Shown here piece after piece: positions 49,790 through 58,465 of a stretch of DNA of 64,000 bases; the stretch's first letter is position 1, and the number at the start of each line of letters is the position of its first letter. The position numbers were made by a program, and so were the translations under genes. The stretch is from an uncultured Collinsella sp. (GTDB lineage: Bacteria > Actinomycetota > Coriobacteriia > Coriobacteriales > Coriobacteriaceae), in contig CATYZK010000003.1 in the NCBI GenBank assembly GCA_958415665.1, positions 1 through 64,000 on the forward strand, in the 5' to 3' direction. A model generated the notes under the pieces. It searched no databases, was not told where the DNA came from, and saw only the letters and a program-made list of their open reading frames with translations.

Positions 49790-50259
49790 GACTGGCGAGC
49801 GGGGCGCTATTTGTGCCGAGGCAGTTTCCCGCGAACTTAAATGTTGATGTATAAACATCATGCTATATACCGGTCGCTACTAATAGGCCATCTAGCTGGC
49901 AGGTTGTCAGAGCAGGTAAACGCTCTACCGTTTACAGCTACAAATCGACCGCTCGCAGAATATACTACTAAAAATAAAATGTTGTACAAATAACAACAAT
50001 GCATGAATTACCGCATGAATTACCTAAAGTAGACAACAAATCTACCTGCGGTTTTTAAAAAATAGAATTCAATAAAACAATGCATACTTTGAGCAATTGT
50101 CAAGAATAAAGATTGTTCGACGCAAAATTGCAAGAAATTGGCGCCCAACATGTTTAAACAAAGGATAAACTTACCCAAGTAAGGCACGTATAAATATTGA
50201 CTGCGTGCCGGTTAGATAGCGAAAGAGCAGGATCGCGGTCTCTTGGGGAGGAGGCATCG
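49790..50259 (+). promoter_or_regulatory. AT-rich upstream region of the pilus operon
   Basis: About 470 bases without a gene and much richer in A+T than the rest of the window. It holds TGATGT-ATAA-ACATCA (49845-49860), GTAAACG/CGTTTAC (49916-49922, 49929-49935), TGTTGT/ACAACA, and a perfect tandem duplication of GCATGAATTACC (50001-50024). No clear promoter can be chosen. It probably carries regulation of the adhesin. Confidence 0.5.
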
Positions 50260-53200
50260 ATGACAGCAAATTCAAATAAATCTAAGCAAGGTAATAAAGC
50301 GGCGCATCGTGTGATAGCGGGTGTTTTGTGCGGAGCTTCTGTCTTGAGCTTGGTACTGTCGCTCGTCATGCCCCCAATCTCCCAGGCCATCGCCAACGAT
50401 GCCCAGACGGTTTCTGCCGAGAAACCTGTGATGGGGGGGGGTTCCTCAAGTGAGTCTACTGATGTAGACAACACTACCAACGGGGATACCGAAAACCAGA
50501 ATAGCGACGACGCCGAGGGCGACGCGAACGAGGACAACGTCGCAGCAGGCTCGACTGCTGATGACGCGGAAGTCAAGGGTGCCGAGCAGCCTTCCGACGC
50601 ACAGCCTTCCGATAATGAAAATAGCGACGAAAACGCTATCGCTCCCGTCAGTGCCGAAGACTATCAAGATGTACAAGGTGATGTTGCCCGTGCATTCGAT
50701 GGTGGCGGCAAGTATCGTTTGAGTGGTAAATCCTGGTCAGATAGCCAGATCGCCATCACCGCAAACACCACCATCGATCTTAACGGCAAAATGCTCTGTA
50801 ACCATTCTGGCGGCTTAGGCTCCTTCTTTGTGGTCAGAAGCGGAGCCACACTCACTATCGAGGATTTAGGCAAAACAACAAAAGATGCATCAATTCAGGT
50901 CGATACGGCCAATACGCCGGCGGGTCAGCTTGCGAGTATGGAGTGGGAAAAGGGAAGCGGCCCTAATAACGGCACTCCTAAGAATCTTACTTACTATGAG
51001 ACTAAGAGCACGCCCAAGACAGATGAACCTGGCACCACCGAGACTACGTACAGGCATGTCGTTACAGGCTTTGGCGCTATCGATGCGGCGTCGGACAGCG
51101 GTTCCGTAAAGTATGTGGTCAACGTTGAAGCGGGCGGCACACTCAATCTCGAGGGCGGCATGATTACCACGGCTGCCAACCTGAGCCCCGACGGCCATGT
51201 GATTTATTCCGAGGGTACGGTCAAAATCGCGGGCGGTTACGTCACCAACGGCAACGGCGGTGGCTGGGGCGGTGGCCTGTGCATAGCGGGCACGAAACCC
51301 AAACTCGAAATGACAGGCGGTGTGGTCGCGGGAAACAAGGCGGCTGCTGGCGGCGGCGTCTTTGCTAGCTTTGGAGCCACCCTGAATCTTGCAGGCGGAA
51401 TTATCACTGGCAACGCTACGTATGGAAAAGCCATCAACAATCTTGACGACACCAACGGCGGTGGCTACGGTGGCGGTGTTTATACCAAGGGCGCAAAAGT
51501 TACCATTAGCGGCTCTGCCTGTATAACAAACAACCAAGTTAACGATAGCGTCACTAAAAACCTTTACAACAATGGCCTGCTCGGTGGCGGCGGCATTGCA
51601 TGCACACACGGCGGCACGCTCAGTATAGCGAACGGCTTGATTACGGCTAACTATTCCCATGAGGCTGGCGGCGGCGTCTACGCTGGTTTCCATAATCAGT
51701 CAATCACGTTCTCCATGACTGGCGGCACGATTGCCGGCAACGTATCTGCAAACGCTGAGGGTGGTGGTCTCCGTATTTCTAAAGGTACCACCGGCGATAT
51801 TGGGACTGAGTCGGGCACGTCCAACAAGGTTTACATCACCAACAACAAGACCATGACGGGCGAGAGCCGCGGCGGTGACTGGGGCGGCGGCGGCGTCTTT
51901 GTCCAGACGGGTGGTACGCTCAACCTTCGCGCAGCACTCGTAACCAAAAATGAAGCTGGCGGTTGGGGCGGCGGCATCGGTGCCTGCCCTACCGGTCAAA
52001 CGATTGTGACGCATACTAATGGCTCAGCAATCTATGACAATACCGATCATGGTGAGCATTTCTCTGCCGGTGGCAATAGTAAGAACGAGGACAGCGATTC
52101 CGCTTACATTACTGATACCTTCAAAACAGCTGGTCACGAAGATTTCTTCCTCGTGCGCAAGAACGACAGCCAAAATACGGTCGCAGCCGTGCTTGGCAAA
52201 ATGCTCGGCAATGGCTCCGCTGGCTGGAAAGGCACTTGTGACGGCAATAAAGTTACCATCGACCCCAACGGCGGTGCTGAGGCCAAGTACATGTTTGGCC
52301 TTAAGGCAAATCCAACTGACGATGCCAAGATCGCTGCCCAAAATGCTGCGACCACTGTCATCAGTGGTAACTATTCTTTCACCCACGGCGGTGGCATCAT
52401 GACCAACGGCGATCTTGTCGTTGGCGAGGTCAGTGATCTGAGGGTTTACCCGAGCATGAAACTCAAGGCCACTAAGGCGCTTGTGAATGCAAAGGGAGAC
52501 AAGCAACCCCTTAATGGGCACGAGTACAAGTTTCAGCTGCTGCGCCAGGAGGTTAACGGTACCAAGGCACCTTCTTGGAAAGATGACGGCACATTAGATA
52601 TGGGCGATTGCAGTGGTGCGGGTGAGGCGACTGTTGAACAATCAAGCGGTAGTATCACCTTCGACTCTGGCAAGGACTATTCTTCAGGGCAATACGTTTT
52701 CTATCTCGTTGAGGAACCCATCAGCGGCCAAAACGAATTAGACACCAAATTCGATAAGACAATTTACAAGATCGAGGCAACAGTTGAGGACGATGCATCC
52801 CGCCCTGAAACGCTCATGGGGTTCACGATTAAATATTACAAGGTAAAAACGGTAGTCGTCTATAAAAAGGCCGAGGACAATAAGGACTTCGTGCAACTTA
52901 GTTCCGGAGACTATTCCGTTGGGTACTCAGAGGACAACACAACGGCTACGGTTACTATCGGCAACGATGATAAGCCGACCTTTACCAACAGAATCGTGCC
53001 CTATACCTCTAGCGGCTCCTGGAAGCCTGCGGCGACTAAGGTCGTTGAGGGCGGCGAGATGAAGGAGTTTACGCTCGAGTTTGCGGATAACGAGAACTTC
53101 GATAAACCCATGACGGCTACGACCGACCCCGACGGCGAGATTACCACCACTGCCAGCGGCGACAAGTCCCAGACCCTGAGCTTCGTCGATGAGATTACGT

Positions 53201-53619
53201 ACACACTTGCCGATCTCGCCAAGGGCACGGATCCCACGGGCCGCGGTGCAAGCAATACCTTTACTTATTACGTTCGCGAACAGCTGCCAACCACGCCGTT
53301 TACGAACTACACATACGACCAGTCGGTTTATCAGATTACGGTCAATGCGGTTGACGACTCTAACCACAAGATCAACATCTCTGCGACCTACAAGCAGATT
53401 CAGGATCGTGATGGCAAGCCAGTGACCACCGACACGCTCCACGACCTCACCAAGTCCATCCCCACCTTCACAAACACCTACTCCACTTCTTTGCCCCTTT
53501 CTGGTATGTCGGGCGTCACTCTGACGTACCTTGCCGGCGCGGCGGTGCTTTGCGCTGCTGCGGCCTGGATGCACATTCGTCGCAAGGCGAATGCGAAGGG
53601 AGGCGAGCGTCGTGAATAA
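50260..53619 (+). CDS. Sortase-anchored pilus tip adhesin with beta-helix repeats
   Basis: A 1119-residue surface protein. A signal peptide (residues about 18-45) precedes an acidic Asn/Ser/Asp-rich linker. Residues about 150-720 are Gly-rich parallel beta-helix repeats (TNGNGGGWGGGL, AGNKAAAGGGVFA, NGGGYGGGVYTKGA). Then come two pilin-like immunoglobulin domains (about 740-1080). The end is LPLSG, a membrane helix and RRKANAKGG, a sortase sorting signal. The start at 50260 follows GGGGAGGAGG. A G9 tract lies at codons 58-61. The stop overlaps the next gene by 8 bases. Confidence 0.88.
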   Translation: MTANSNKSKQGNKAAHRVIAGVLCGASVLSLVLSLVMPPISQAIANDAQTVSAEKPVMGGGSSSESTDVDNTTNGDTENQNSDDAEGDANEDNVAAGSTADDAEVKGAEQPSDAQPSDNENSDENAIAPVSAEDYQDVQGDVARAFDGGGKYRLSGKSWSDSQIAITANTTIDLNGKMLCNHSGGLGSFFVVRSGATLTIEDLGKTTKDASIQVDTANTPAGQLASMEWEKGSGPNNGTPKNLTYYETKSTPKTDEPGTTETTYRHVVTGFGAIDAASDSGSVKYVVNVEAGGTLNLEGGMITTAANLSPDGHVIYSEGTVKIAGGYVTNGNGGGWGGGLCIAGTKPKLEMTGGVVAGNKAAAGGGVFASFGATLNLAGGIITGNATYGKAINNLDDTNGGGYGGGVYTKGAKVTISGSACITNNQVNDSVTKNLYNNGLLGGGGIACTHGGTLSIANGLITANYSHEAGGGVYAGFHNQSITFSMTGGTIAGNVSANAEGGGLRISKGTTGDIGTESGTSNKVYITNNKTMTGESRGGDWGGGGVFVQTGGTLNLRAALVTKNEAGGWGGGIGACPTGQTIVTHTNGSAIYDNTDHGEHFSAGGNSKNEDSDSAYITDTFKTAGHEDFFLVRKNDSQNTVAAVLGKMLGNGSAGWKGTCDGNKVTIDPNGGAEAKYMFGLKANPTDDAKIAAQNAATTVISGNYSFTHGGGIMTNGDLVVGEVSDLRVYPSMKLKATKALVNAKGDKQPLNGHEYKFQLLRQEVNGTKAPSWKDDGTLDMGDCSGAGEATVEQSSGSITFDSGKDYSSGQYVFYLVEEPISGQNELDTKFDKTIYKIEATVEDDASRPETLMGFTIKYYKVKTVVVYKKAEDNKDFVQLSSGDYSVGYSEDNTTATVTIGNDDKPTFTNRIVPYTSSGSWKPAATKVVEGGEMKEFTLEFADNENFDKPMTATTDPDGEITTTASGDKSQTLSFVDEITYTLADLAKGTDPTGRGASNTFTYYVREQLPTTPFTNYTYDQSVYQITVNAVDDSNHKINISATYKQIQDRDGKPVTTDTLHDLTKSIPTFTNTYSTSLPLSGMSGVTLTYLAGAAVLCAAAAWMHIRRKANAKGGERRE
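50433..50441 (+). repeat. G9 homopolymer inside the adhesin gene
   Basis: Nine consecutive G encode Met-Gly-Gly-Gly just after the signal peptide. A change by one or two bases would shift the frame about 60 codons from the start and shut off the 1119-residue protein. This is the classic layout of slipped-strand phase variation. Confidence 0.8.
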
Positions 53620-55282
53620 GAAAGTTTGCTCCTTCCCGATCTTGTTTGCACTGCTTGCCCTCTTGATCGGTACCTGCGCGGTTGTGTTCCCCGCTTCCGC
53701 GCAGGCCGCGCCGACCTCGACCGGTTCCATCACGGTGAGCGGCACCGTGGCGAGCAGCTACGATGCCTGCCAGATCTTTAGCGCCAACGTCGTCGACGGC
53801 GACAACGACGCCAAGATCGCTACCGACCTCGCTTGGGCAAACGGCGCCGCGCGCGACGCCGTTCTGCCCGTGCTGCACAGCGCGGGCATGCCCAATTCCC
53901 AGACCACCGCGCAGGAAGCTGCCGAGTGGCTCAACGCCGATTCTCACCTTACGAGCGCGCTGAGCGCACAGCTCGCTCGTTCCCTCCAGAGCTCTGCCGC
54001 CGAGTCCGTGGCCCTTAACGCGGGCACGACGGCCGAGCTGCCCTGTGGCTACTGGCTCATCGTCGCCGACGACGACGCCATTTCCCAGAACGAGGCCGGC
54101 ACCGCGCCGATCATGGCCCTGGTGGGCGGCAGCGCCGTCACCGTCAAGCCCAAGGCCGCGACCCCCAAGGTCGCCAAGCACGTGCTGGAGGACAGCACCG
54201 CCGCCTGGCAGAAGGCTGCCGACGCCACGGTCGCCGACGACCTGTACTGGCGCCTCTCGGCCACGGTTCCCGCGGGTCTTTCCGCCTATGACACCTACGC
54301 GGTGCAGTTCGTCGACACCCTGAGCGCGGGGCTCGACCCCTCCAAGGTGGCCGCGAGCATGCGCGTGTACGCGGCGGCGGGCGCGGACGGCGGCTTTGAC
54401 GCCGTCTCGGCCGGCAGGGACGGCCGCGCCGGCACCAAGCCCGCGAAGGGCTGGACCGACATTACGGCCCAGTGCGCCACCAAAGTGGCGGCGGACGGCA
54501 AGACCTTCACCGTGCGCACCGGCGACCTGATCGCCGCGCTCGGCGGGGCCGACGCCTTCACCGCGGGCGCCCGCGTGGTCGCCGTGTACGACGCGCCGCT
54601 GGGGACCAACTGCAATCGAGGAGCTGCCAAGGGCAACCCCAACGAGGTCTACCTGCGCTACCCGCGCTCTCCCTTCGCCGACCAGTCCGGCGACGGCGGT
54701 TTCACACGCACGCCGAGCGATGACGCGTGCGCCTACACCTGGGATCTCGCGCTCACCAAGCGCGGCAGCGACGGCGACAAGCCGCTGCCCGGGGCGGTCC
54801 TGAGCATCACCGACGACCGCGGCCGCACGCTGTCGGCCGACGGCACGTGGGACGCGGAGGGCAAAGCCACCGTCACCACGGGCGAGGACGGCCGCGTGAC
54901 CATCTCGGGCGTGGACTCGGGCAAGCTGGAGGTCCGCGAGCTCAAAGCGCCCAAGGGCTACACCGCCTTCGAGGGCACGCGCTCCGTGACAGTCAAGGCC
55001 GAGGGCCTGGACGTCGACCAGGTGGCCGCCGCCAAGCCCAAGCTCACCATCACGGCTGAGTCGCCCCTGCGCGCCGACAGCGCGGACGGGTCGACGGGCA
55101 GCCTGGAGGCGTCGCTCATCAACACGCCCACCGGCACACCCCCTAGCACTATCACCGGAGGCTTCATGCCCTCGACAGGCGATATGGCAATGTACGCCGC
55201 GGCCGCCGCAGCGGTCGCCGGAGCCGCACTCCTCGTGGTCGCGCTCCTGATCAAGCGGGGAGGCGGCAACCATGCAGAGTAG
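53612..55282 (+). CDS. Minor/base pilin with sorting signal
   Basis: A 556-residue secreted pilin. Signal peptide at residues 1-32 (VCSFPILFALLALLIG). Pilin N-terminal and isopeptide-type domains follow (AELPCGYWLIVADD; SVTVKPKAATPKVAKHV). The E-box LEVRELKAPKGY sits in the last Cna-like domain. The C-terminal sorting motif is MPSTG, then a membrane helix and Lys/Arg tail. GTG start with GGGAGGCG; it overlaps the adhesin by 8 bases. GC content is far above both flanking pilin genes, suggesting replacement by recombination. Confidence 0.85.
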   Translation: MNKKVCSFPILFALLALLIGTCAVVFPASAQAAPTSTGSITVSGTVASSYDACQIFSANVVDGDNDAKIATDLAWANGAARDAVLPVLHSAGMPNSQTTAQEAAEWLNADSHLTSALSAQLARSLQSSAAESVALNAGTTAELPCGYWLIVADDDAISQNEAGTAPIMALVGGSAVTVKPKAATPKVAKHVLEDSTAAWQKAADATVADDLYWRLSATVPAGLSAYDTYAVQFVDTLSAGLDPSKVAASMRVYAAAGADGGFDAVSAGRDGRAGTKPAKGWTDITAQCATKVAADGKTFTVRTGDLIAALGGADAFTAGARVVAVYDAPLGTNCNRGAAKGNPNEVYLRYPRSPFADQSGDGGFTRTPSDDACAYTWDLALTKRGSDGDKPLPGAVLSITDDRGRTLSADGTWDAEGKATVTTGEDGRVTISGVDSGKLEVRELKAPKGYTAFEGTRSVTVKAEGLDVDQVAAAKPKLTITAESPLRADSADGSTGSLEASLINTPTGTPPSTITGGFMPSTGDMAMYAAAAAAVAGAALLVVALLIKRGGGNHAE

Positions 55283-55390
55283 CCAATGGCCCCACAGAGA
55301 GCGGGGCGAGACATAACCAAGCAGATGCTTAGACACAGACAGATGGTTTTAGATCAAATGGACTTCAAGCAGAAAGCAGAGGAAAAGAAG

Positions 55391-57118
55391 ATGAGTATGA
55401 GCAAGAACATCGCCCGCCTTGCAGTAACGGCGGGGCTCACGGCAGCGCTGAGCTTTGGTGGGGTCATGGCCCCGGTGACCATGGCGTTTGCTGATGGTGC
55501 GGCGACTACGACCAATAGCATCACGATCAATAAGTTTAATAACAACGGTAATGAAAACGGTAATGTGCAGTACAAGGCCTACCGGATTTTCAAGGCCGAT
55601 GTTGTAGACGGAAAAGACGGATCGGGCAAGGTCGTTTCGAACATTAATTGGGCGAGCACTGAGGCACAGAATGCGGTCTTGGGCTATCTTTCAGGTGTAC
55701 CTAAATCTGGTATTAGCCTTAATTCTTCAGCACAAGAGGCTGCTGAGTATCTGATCAGTCATTCAGATGGCACTGACAAGATGACCCCCATTGAAAACAA
55801 CAATCTGTTCAACGGGTTGGCAAAGAAGGTCGTGGAGAGCGTACCGCAGACGGGTAGTTCCTTTGTCGCTGGCGATGTTTTTACGCCCCAGGACGAAAAC
55901 CACAATGCCCTGCAAGGCTACTACCTCTTTGTGACTGATGGAAGTACCTTGGGCACCGAAGAGAAGCCAGAGAAGAATACTGGCACTTCGCCGATCTTCG
56001 CTGTTGTCGGCGACGCTCTCGTGACCGTTAACGAGAAGACCAGCATTCCCACGGTTGTGAAGAAAGTCAAAAACGACGACGGCAGCGATTGGGCCGACAA
56101 GGCCGACTCGCAGATGGGCCAGAAAGTTAAATATAAGCTGACTGGTTCCGTTGCCAGCAATATCGCTACGTTCGATACTTACTATTATGAGTTCAGCGAT
56201 AAGCTTTCTGACGGTCTGACGGCAGATGGCAGCAGCGTCGTTGTTAAAATCGGTAATACGACCCTTTCACCTAACACGACTCCTGGTGCCAATACCGGTT
56301 ACGATGTTTCGATTGATAATGCAACTAACACGTTGACCGTAAAGTTTGCCGACCTCAAGGCTGCTGCGAAGCAGGTCAACGCGACGCTCGACGGTAGCTC
56401 CAATGTCGTCGTCACTTACACTGCTCAGCTCGATTCTGCGAAGGCTGAGAAAGTCGTTGTTGGTGGCGCGGGTAACGAGAACACCGTCAAACTCATTTAT
56501 TCCAACAACCCCATGGGCGATGGTAAGGGCGAGTCCGTGCCGGACACCGTCCGCGACTACACCTACGCGCTCAAGCTTGTCAAGGAGGACTCTGCCGACG
56601 AGAACACCAAGCTTGACGGCGTGAAGTTTACCATCCAAGCAACAGATCCTGACGATACTAGCTCTAAAGACATGTATGTCAACGACGAGGGCATTCTTGT
56701 CGCTAATCCTGTTGAGCTCGAAACTAAAAATGGCGGCATAATCGAGGTTAAGGGCCTCGATGCTGGTACCTATACCGTCAAAGAGACCCATACCCTCGGC
56801 GGCTACAATACGCTGCCCGACTTCACCTTTAAGATCTCGACTGTAAAGGCAGACGGCACCGACAGCCTCAAACAGCCCGAAGGAGATAATACCCTGTCTG
56901 TTTCTGTTATTAAGTCGAATGTCGACCTTGTTAAAGAACCTAGCGTTAAAAACGGCACCGTTACCCTTACCATCCAGAACAAGAAGGGCTCTGGCCTCCC
57001 GCTGACCGGTCTTAACGGTGTGACCTTCACTTGGATCGCTGGTGGCGCGGTGCTGTGCATCGGCGTAGCGCACCTCATCCGCAGCCGTAAGCAGGCTGAG
57101 GAGTCCGAGCAGGAGTAA
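55391..57118 (+). CDS. Major pilin, fimbrial isopeptide-forming backbone subunit
   Basis: A 575-residue backbone pilin. Signal peptide residues 1-36; N-terminal domain with YKAYRIFKADVVDG; VTVNEKTSIPTVVKKV holds a candidate pilin-motif lysine used for polymerisation; E-box YTVKETHTLGGY near residue 465; end LPLTG, membrane helix and RSRKQ. These are the parts of SpaA-type pilins polymerised by class C sortase. Start 55391 follows GAGGAAAAG. It is third in the pilus operon; sortase C lies beyond the tandem repeats. Confidence 0.9.
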   Translation: MSMSKNIARLAVTAGLTAALSFGGVMAPVTMAFADGAATTTNSITINKFNNNGNENGNVQYKAYRIFKADVVDGKDGSGKVVSNINWASTEAQNAVLGYLSGVPKSGISLNSSAQEAAEYLISHSDGTDKMTPIENNNLFNGLAKKVVESVPQTGSSFVAGDVFTPQDENHNALQGYYLFVTDGSTLGTEEKPEKNTGTSPIFAVVGDALVTVNEKTSIPTVVKKVKNDDGSDWADKADSQMGQKVKYKLTGSVASNIATFDTYYYEFSDKLSDGLTADGSSVVVKIGNTTLSPNTTPGANTGYDVSIDNATNTLTVKFADLKAAAKQVNATLDGSSNVVVTYTAQLDSAKAEKVVVGGAGNENTVKLIYSNNPMGDGKGESVPDTVRDYTYALKLVKEDSADENTKLDGVKFTIQATDPDDTSSKDMYVNDEGILVANPVELETKNGGIIEVKGLDAGTYTVKETHTLGGYNTLPDFTFKISTVKADGTDSLKQPEGDNTLSVSVIKSNVDLVKEPSVKNGTVTLTIQNKKGSGLPLTGLNGVTFTWIAGGAVLCIGVAHLIRSRKQAEESEQE

Positions 57119-57219
57119 CGCTCACTCACCCATCCCTTTGGCAGGTGGGATGTGATGGCCATGAGACTTGCGGACACTTTTCTCGTCCATCGACGTTCTA
57201 GCTTTGCCATTCTATTTTC

Positions 57220-57256
57220 GGGGCAGACTCCGCGTTGGAGTTTGCCCCGTTCTTTT
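57220..57256 (+). terminator. Terminator of the pilin operon
   Basis: GGGGCAGACTCC (57220-57231) pairs with GGAGTTTGCCCC (57237-57248), followed by TTCTTTTT. Confidence 0.9.
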
Positions 57257-57299
57257 TGGACAACACAGGCAGCCTCTACCGTCCGATGCGGACTCATCC

Positions 57300-57401
57300 A
57301 TCATCGCGTTTCTTGACTCGTATGAGGTTCGGTTTAAGGTCCGTAGGCGCACGCGCGGTGCGGACGGTAGAAGGCATTTGCGCCGCAACAAGCGCAAATA
57401 A
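57300..57401 (+). pseudogene. Truncated copy of the small hydrophobic/basic protein
   Basis: Encodes IIAFLDSYEVRFKVRRR and the rest of the basic tail seen in the two full copies, but lacks the start codon and the first 17 or so residues, as well as the leader and LexA-like box. The 3' hairpins are retained, so it could still supply antisense or decoy RNA. Confidence 0.75.
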
Positions 57402-57402
57402 G

Positions 57403-57500
57403 AATGCCCGGGGGTCGGATCCCGGGCATTTAACAAAACCAGAAAACTAGGCCGCCCGCGCTCACGTTCATTTACGCGGGGTGCGTCGTTTCCTAGAGAC
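57403..57500 (-). ncRNA. Candidate antisense RNA of unit 1
   Basis: On the minus strand a TACAAT -10-like element (57501-57506) precedes a structured segment with GAAAC/GTTTTC and CGCGGG/CCCGCG pairs, ending in the hairpin AATGCCCGGG/CCCGGGCATT (57403-57430). No good -35 is seen, so transcription is inferred only. Confidence 0.35.
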
Positions 57501-57507
57501 ATTGTAT

Positions 57508-57538
57508 CCTGAATCGCTTCGCCGATTCGGGACTTTTT
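57508..57538 (+). terminator. Terminator of unit 1
   Basis: CCTGAATCG (57508-57516) pairs with CGATTCGGG (57523-57531), then TTTTT. Confidence 0.75.
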
Positions 57539-57617
57539 GAAAACTCAAATACGGGCCTCTACCTGACCGGGCAATGCCGCCAGGCTCCGCTGCTCAAAGT
57601 GTCGTGTGTGTAACCAT

Positions 57618-57631
57618 CGAACAAATGTTTG
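57618..57631 (+). promoter_or_regulatory. LexA/DinR-like box of unit 2
   Basis: CGAACAAATGTTTG matches the Gram-positive SOS consensus CGAAC-N4-GTTYC at all but the last base. A conserved TAAAAT -10-like element follows at 57673-57678. It lies 104 bases before the small gene. Confidence 0.5.
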
Positions 57632-57734
57632 CAAATATTGCGTTTACCAGGCGTGGGTGCACGTGCTCGCAGTAAAATACCCTTGCGACGCATCCCGTGC
57701 GCGGGCGGCCGACGACTCGATCGGAGGTCCCCAA

Positions 57735-57887
57735 ATGCTGAAATTCCTTAACGTGCTCGCTGCCCTCGCGGCGGTGGGCTCGTTCGTCATCGCGTTTTTT
57801 GACTCGTATGAGGTTCGGTTTAAGGTCCGTAGGCGCACGCGCGGTGCGGACGGTAGAAGGCATTTGCGCCGCAACAAGCGCAAATAA
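57735..57887 (+). CDS. Small hydrophobic/basic protein, copy 2 (type I toxin-like)
   Basis: A 50-residue protein: one membrane helix (MLKFLNVLAALAAVGSFVIA) then a tail with 16 Arg/Lys in the last 23 residues. This is the build of small membrane toxins such as TxpA, Ldr or Hol-Tox proteins, but I recognise no named family. GGAGG precedes ATG 57735 and is partly covered by a CCGA/TCGG leader hairpin. The leader (57686-57710) is complementary to the 3' UTR (57934-57972). Two near-identical copies in tandem argue that the frame is real. Confidence 0.65.
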   Translation: MLKFLNVLAALAAVGSFVIAFFDSYEVRFKVRRRTRGADGRRHLRRNKRK

Positions 57888-57888
57888 G

Positions 57889-57984
57889 AATGCCCGGGGT
57901 TAGAGGCCCGGGCATTTAACAACACCGGAAACTGGTCGCCCGCGCTTTCGATCATTTACGCGGGATGCGTCGTTTCCTGTAGCT
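57889..57984 (-). ncRNA. Candidate antisense RNA of unit 2
   Basis: A minus-strand TACAAT element (57985-57990) precedes GGAAAC...GTTTCC and CCCGCG...CGCGGG stems and a final AATGCCCGGG/CCCGGGCATT hairpin (57889-57916). It would pair with the 3' UTR of the small gene, as RatA does with txpA. It contains the same segments as the toxin leader. Confidence 0.4.
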
Positions 57985-57991
57985 ATTGTAT

Positions 57992-58022
57992 CCCGAATCA
58001 CTCTGTCGATTCGGGACATTTT
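57992..58022 (+). terminator. Terminator of unit 2
   Basis: CCCGAATC (57992-57999) pairs with GATTCGGG (58008-58015), then ACATTTT. Confidence 0.7.
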
Positions 58023-58101
58023 GAAAACTCAAATACGGGCCTATGCCTGACCGGGCAATGCCGCCAGGCTCCGCTGCTCAAAGTATCGTGTGTGTAACCA
58101 T

Positions 58102-58115
58102 CGAACAAATGTTTG
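58102..58115 (+). promoter_or_regulatory. LexA/DinR-like box of unit 3
   Basis: Identical to the box of unit 2, with the same TAAAAT spacing (58157-58162). Confidence 0.5.
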
Positions 58116-58218
58116 CAAATATTGCGTTTGCCAGCCGTGGGTGCATACGCTCGCAGTAAAATGGCGTTGCGACGCATCCCGTGCGCGGGCGGCCGACGAC
58201 TCGATCGGAGGTCCCCAA

Positions 58219-58368
58219 ATGCTGAAATTCCTTAACGTGCTCGCTGCCCTCGCGGCGGTGGGCTCGTTCGTCATCGCGTTTTTTGACTCGTATGAGGTTC
58301 GGTTTAAGGTCCGTAGGCGCACGCGCGGTGCGGACGGTTCTCGGCGTTTGCGCCGCAAGCGCAAATAA
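58219..58368 (+). CDS. Small hydrophobic/basic protein, copy 3 (type I toxin-like)
   Basis: A 49-residue near-copy of the protein at 57735: the first 40 residues are identical, and the tail differs (GSRRLRRKRK). The leader 58170-58194 pairs with the 3' UTR 58415-58453 (12 and 11 perfect pairs). The terminal hairpin changed from AATGCCCGGG to AACGGCCGGG with matching change on the other arm, so the structure is maintained by selection. Confidence 0.65.
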   Translation: MLKFLNVLAALAAVGSFVIAFFDSYEVRFKVRRRTRGADGSRRLRRKRK

Positions 58369-58369
58369 G

Positions 58370-58465
58370 AACGGCCGGGGTTGCAGCCCGGCCGTTTAAC
58401 ACGTTAGAAAACTAGGCCGCCCGCGCTCCTTAACACTTACGCGGGATGCGTCGTTTTCTACAGAC
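58370..58465 (-). ncRNA. Candidate antisense RNA of unit 3
   Basis: A minus-strand TAGAAT element (58466-58471) precedes the same stems, ending in AACGGCCGGG/CCCGGCCGTT (58370-58396). Confidence 0.4.
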
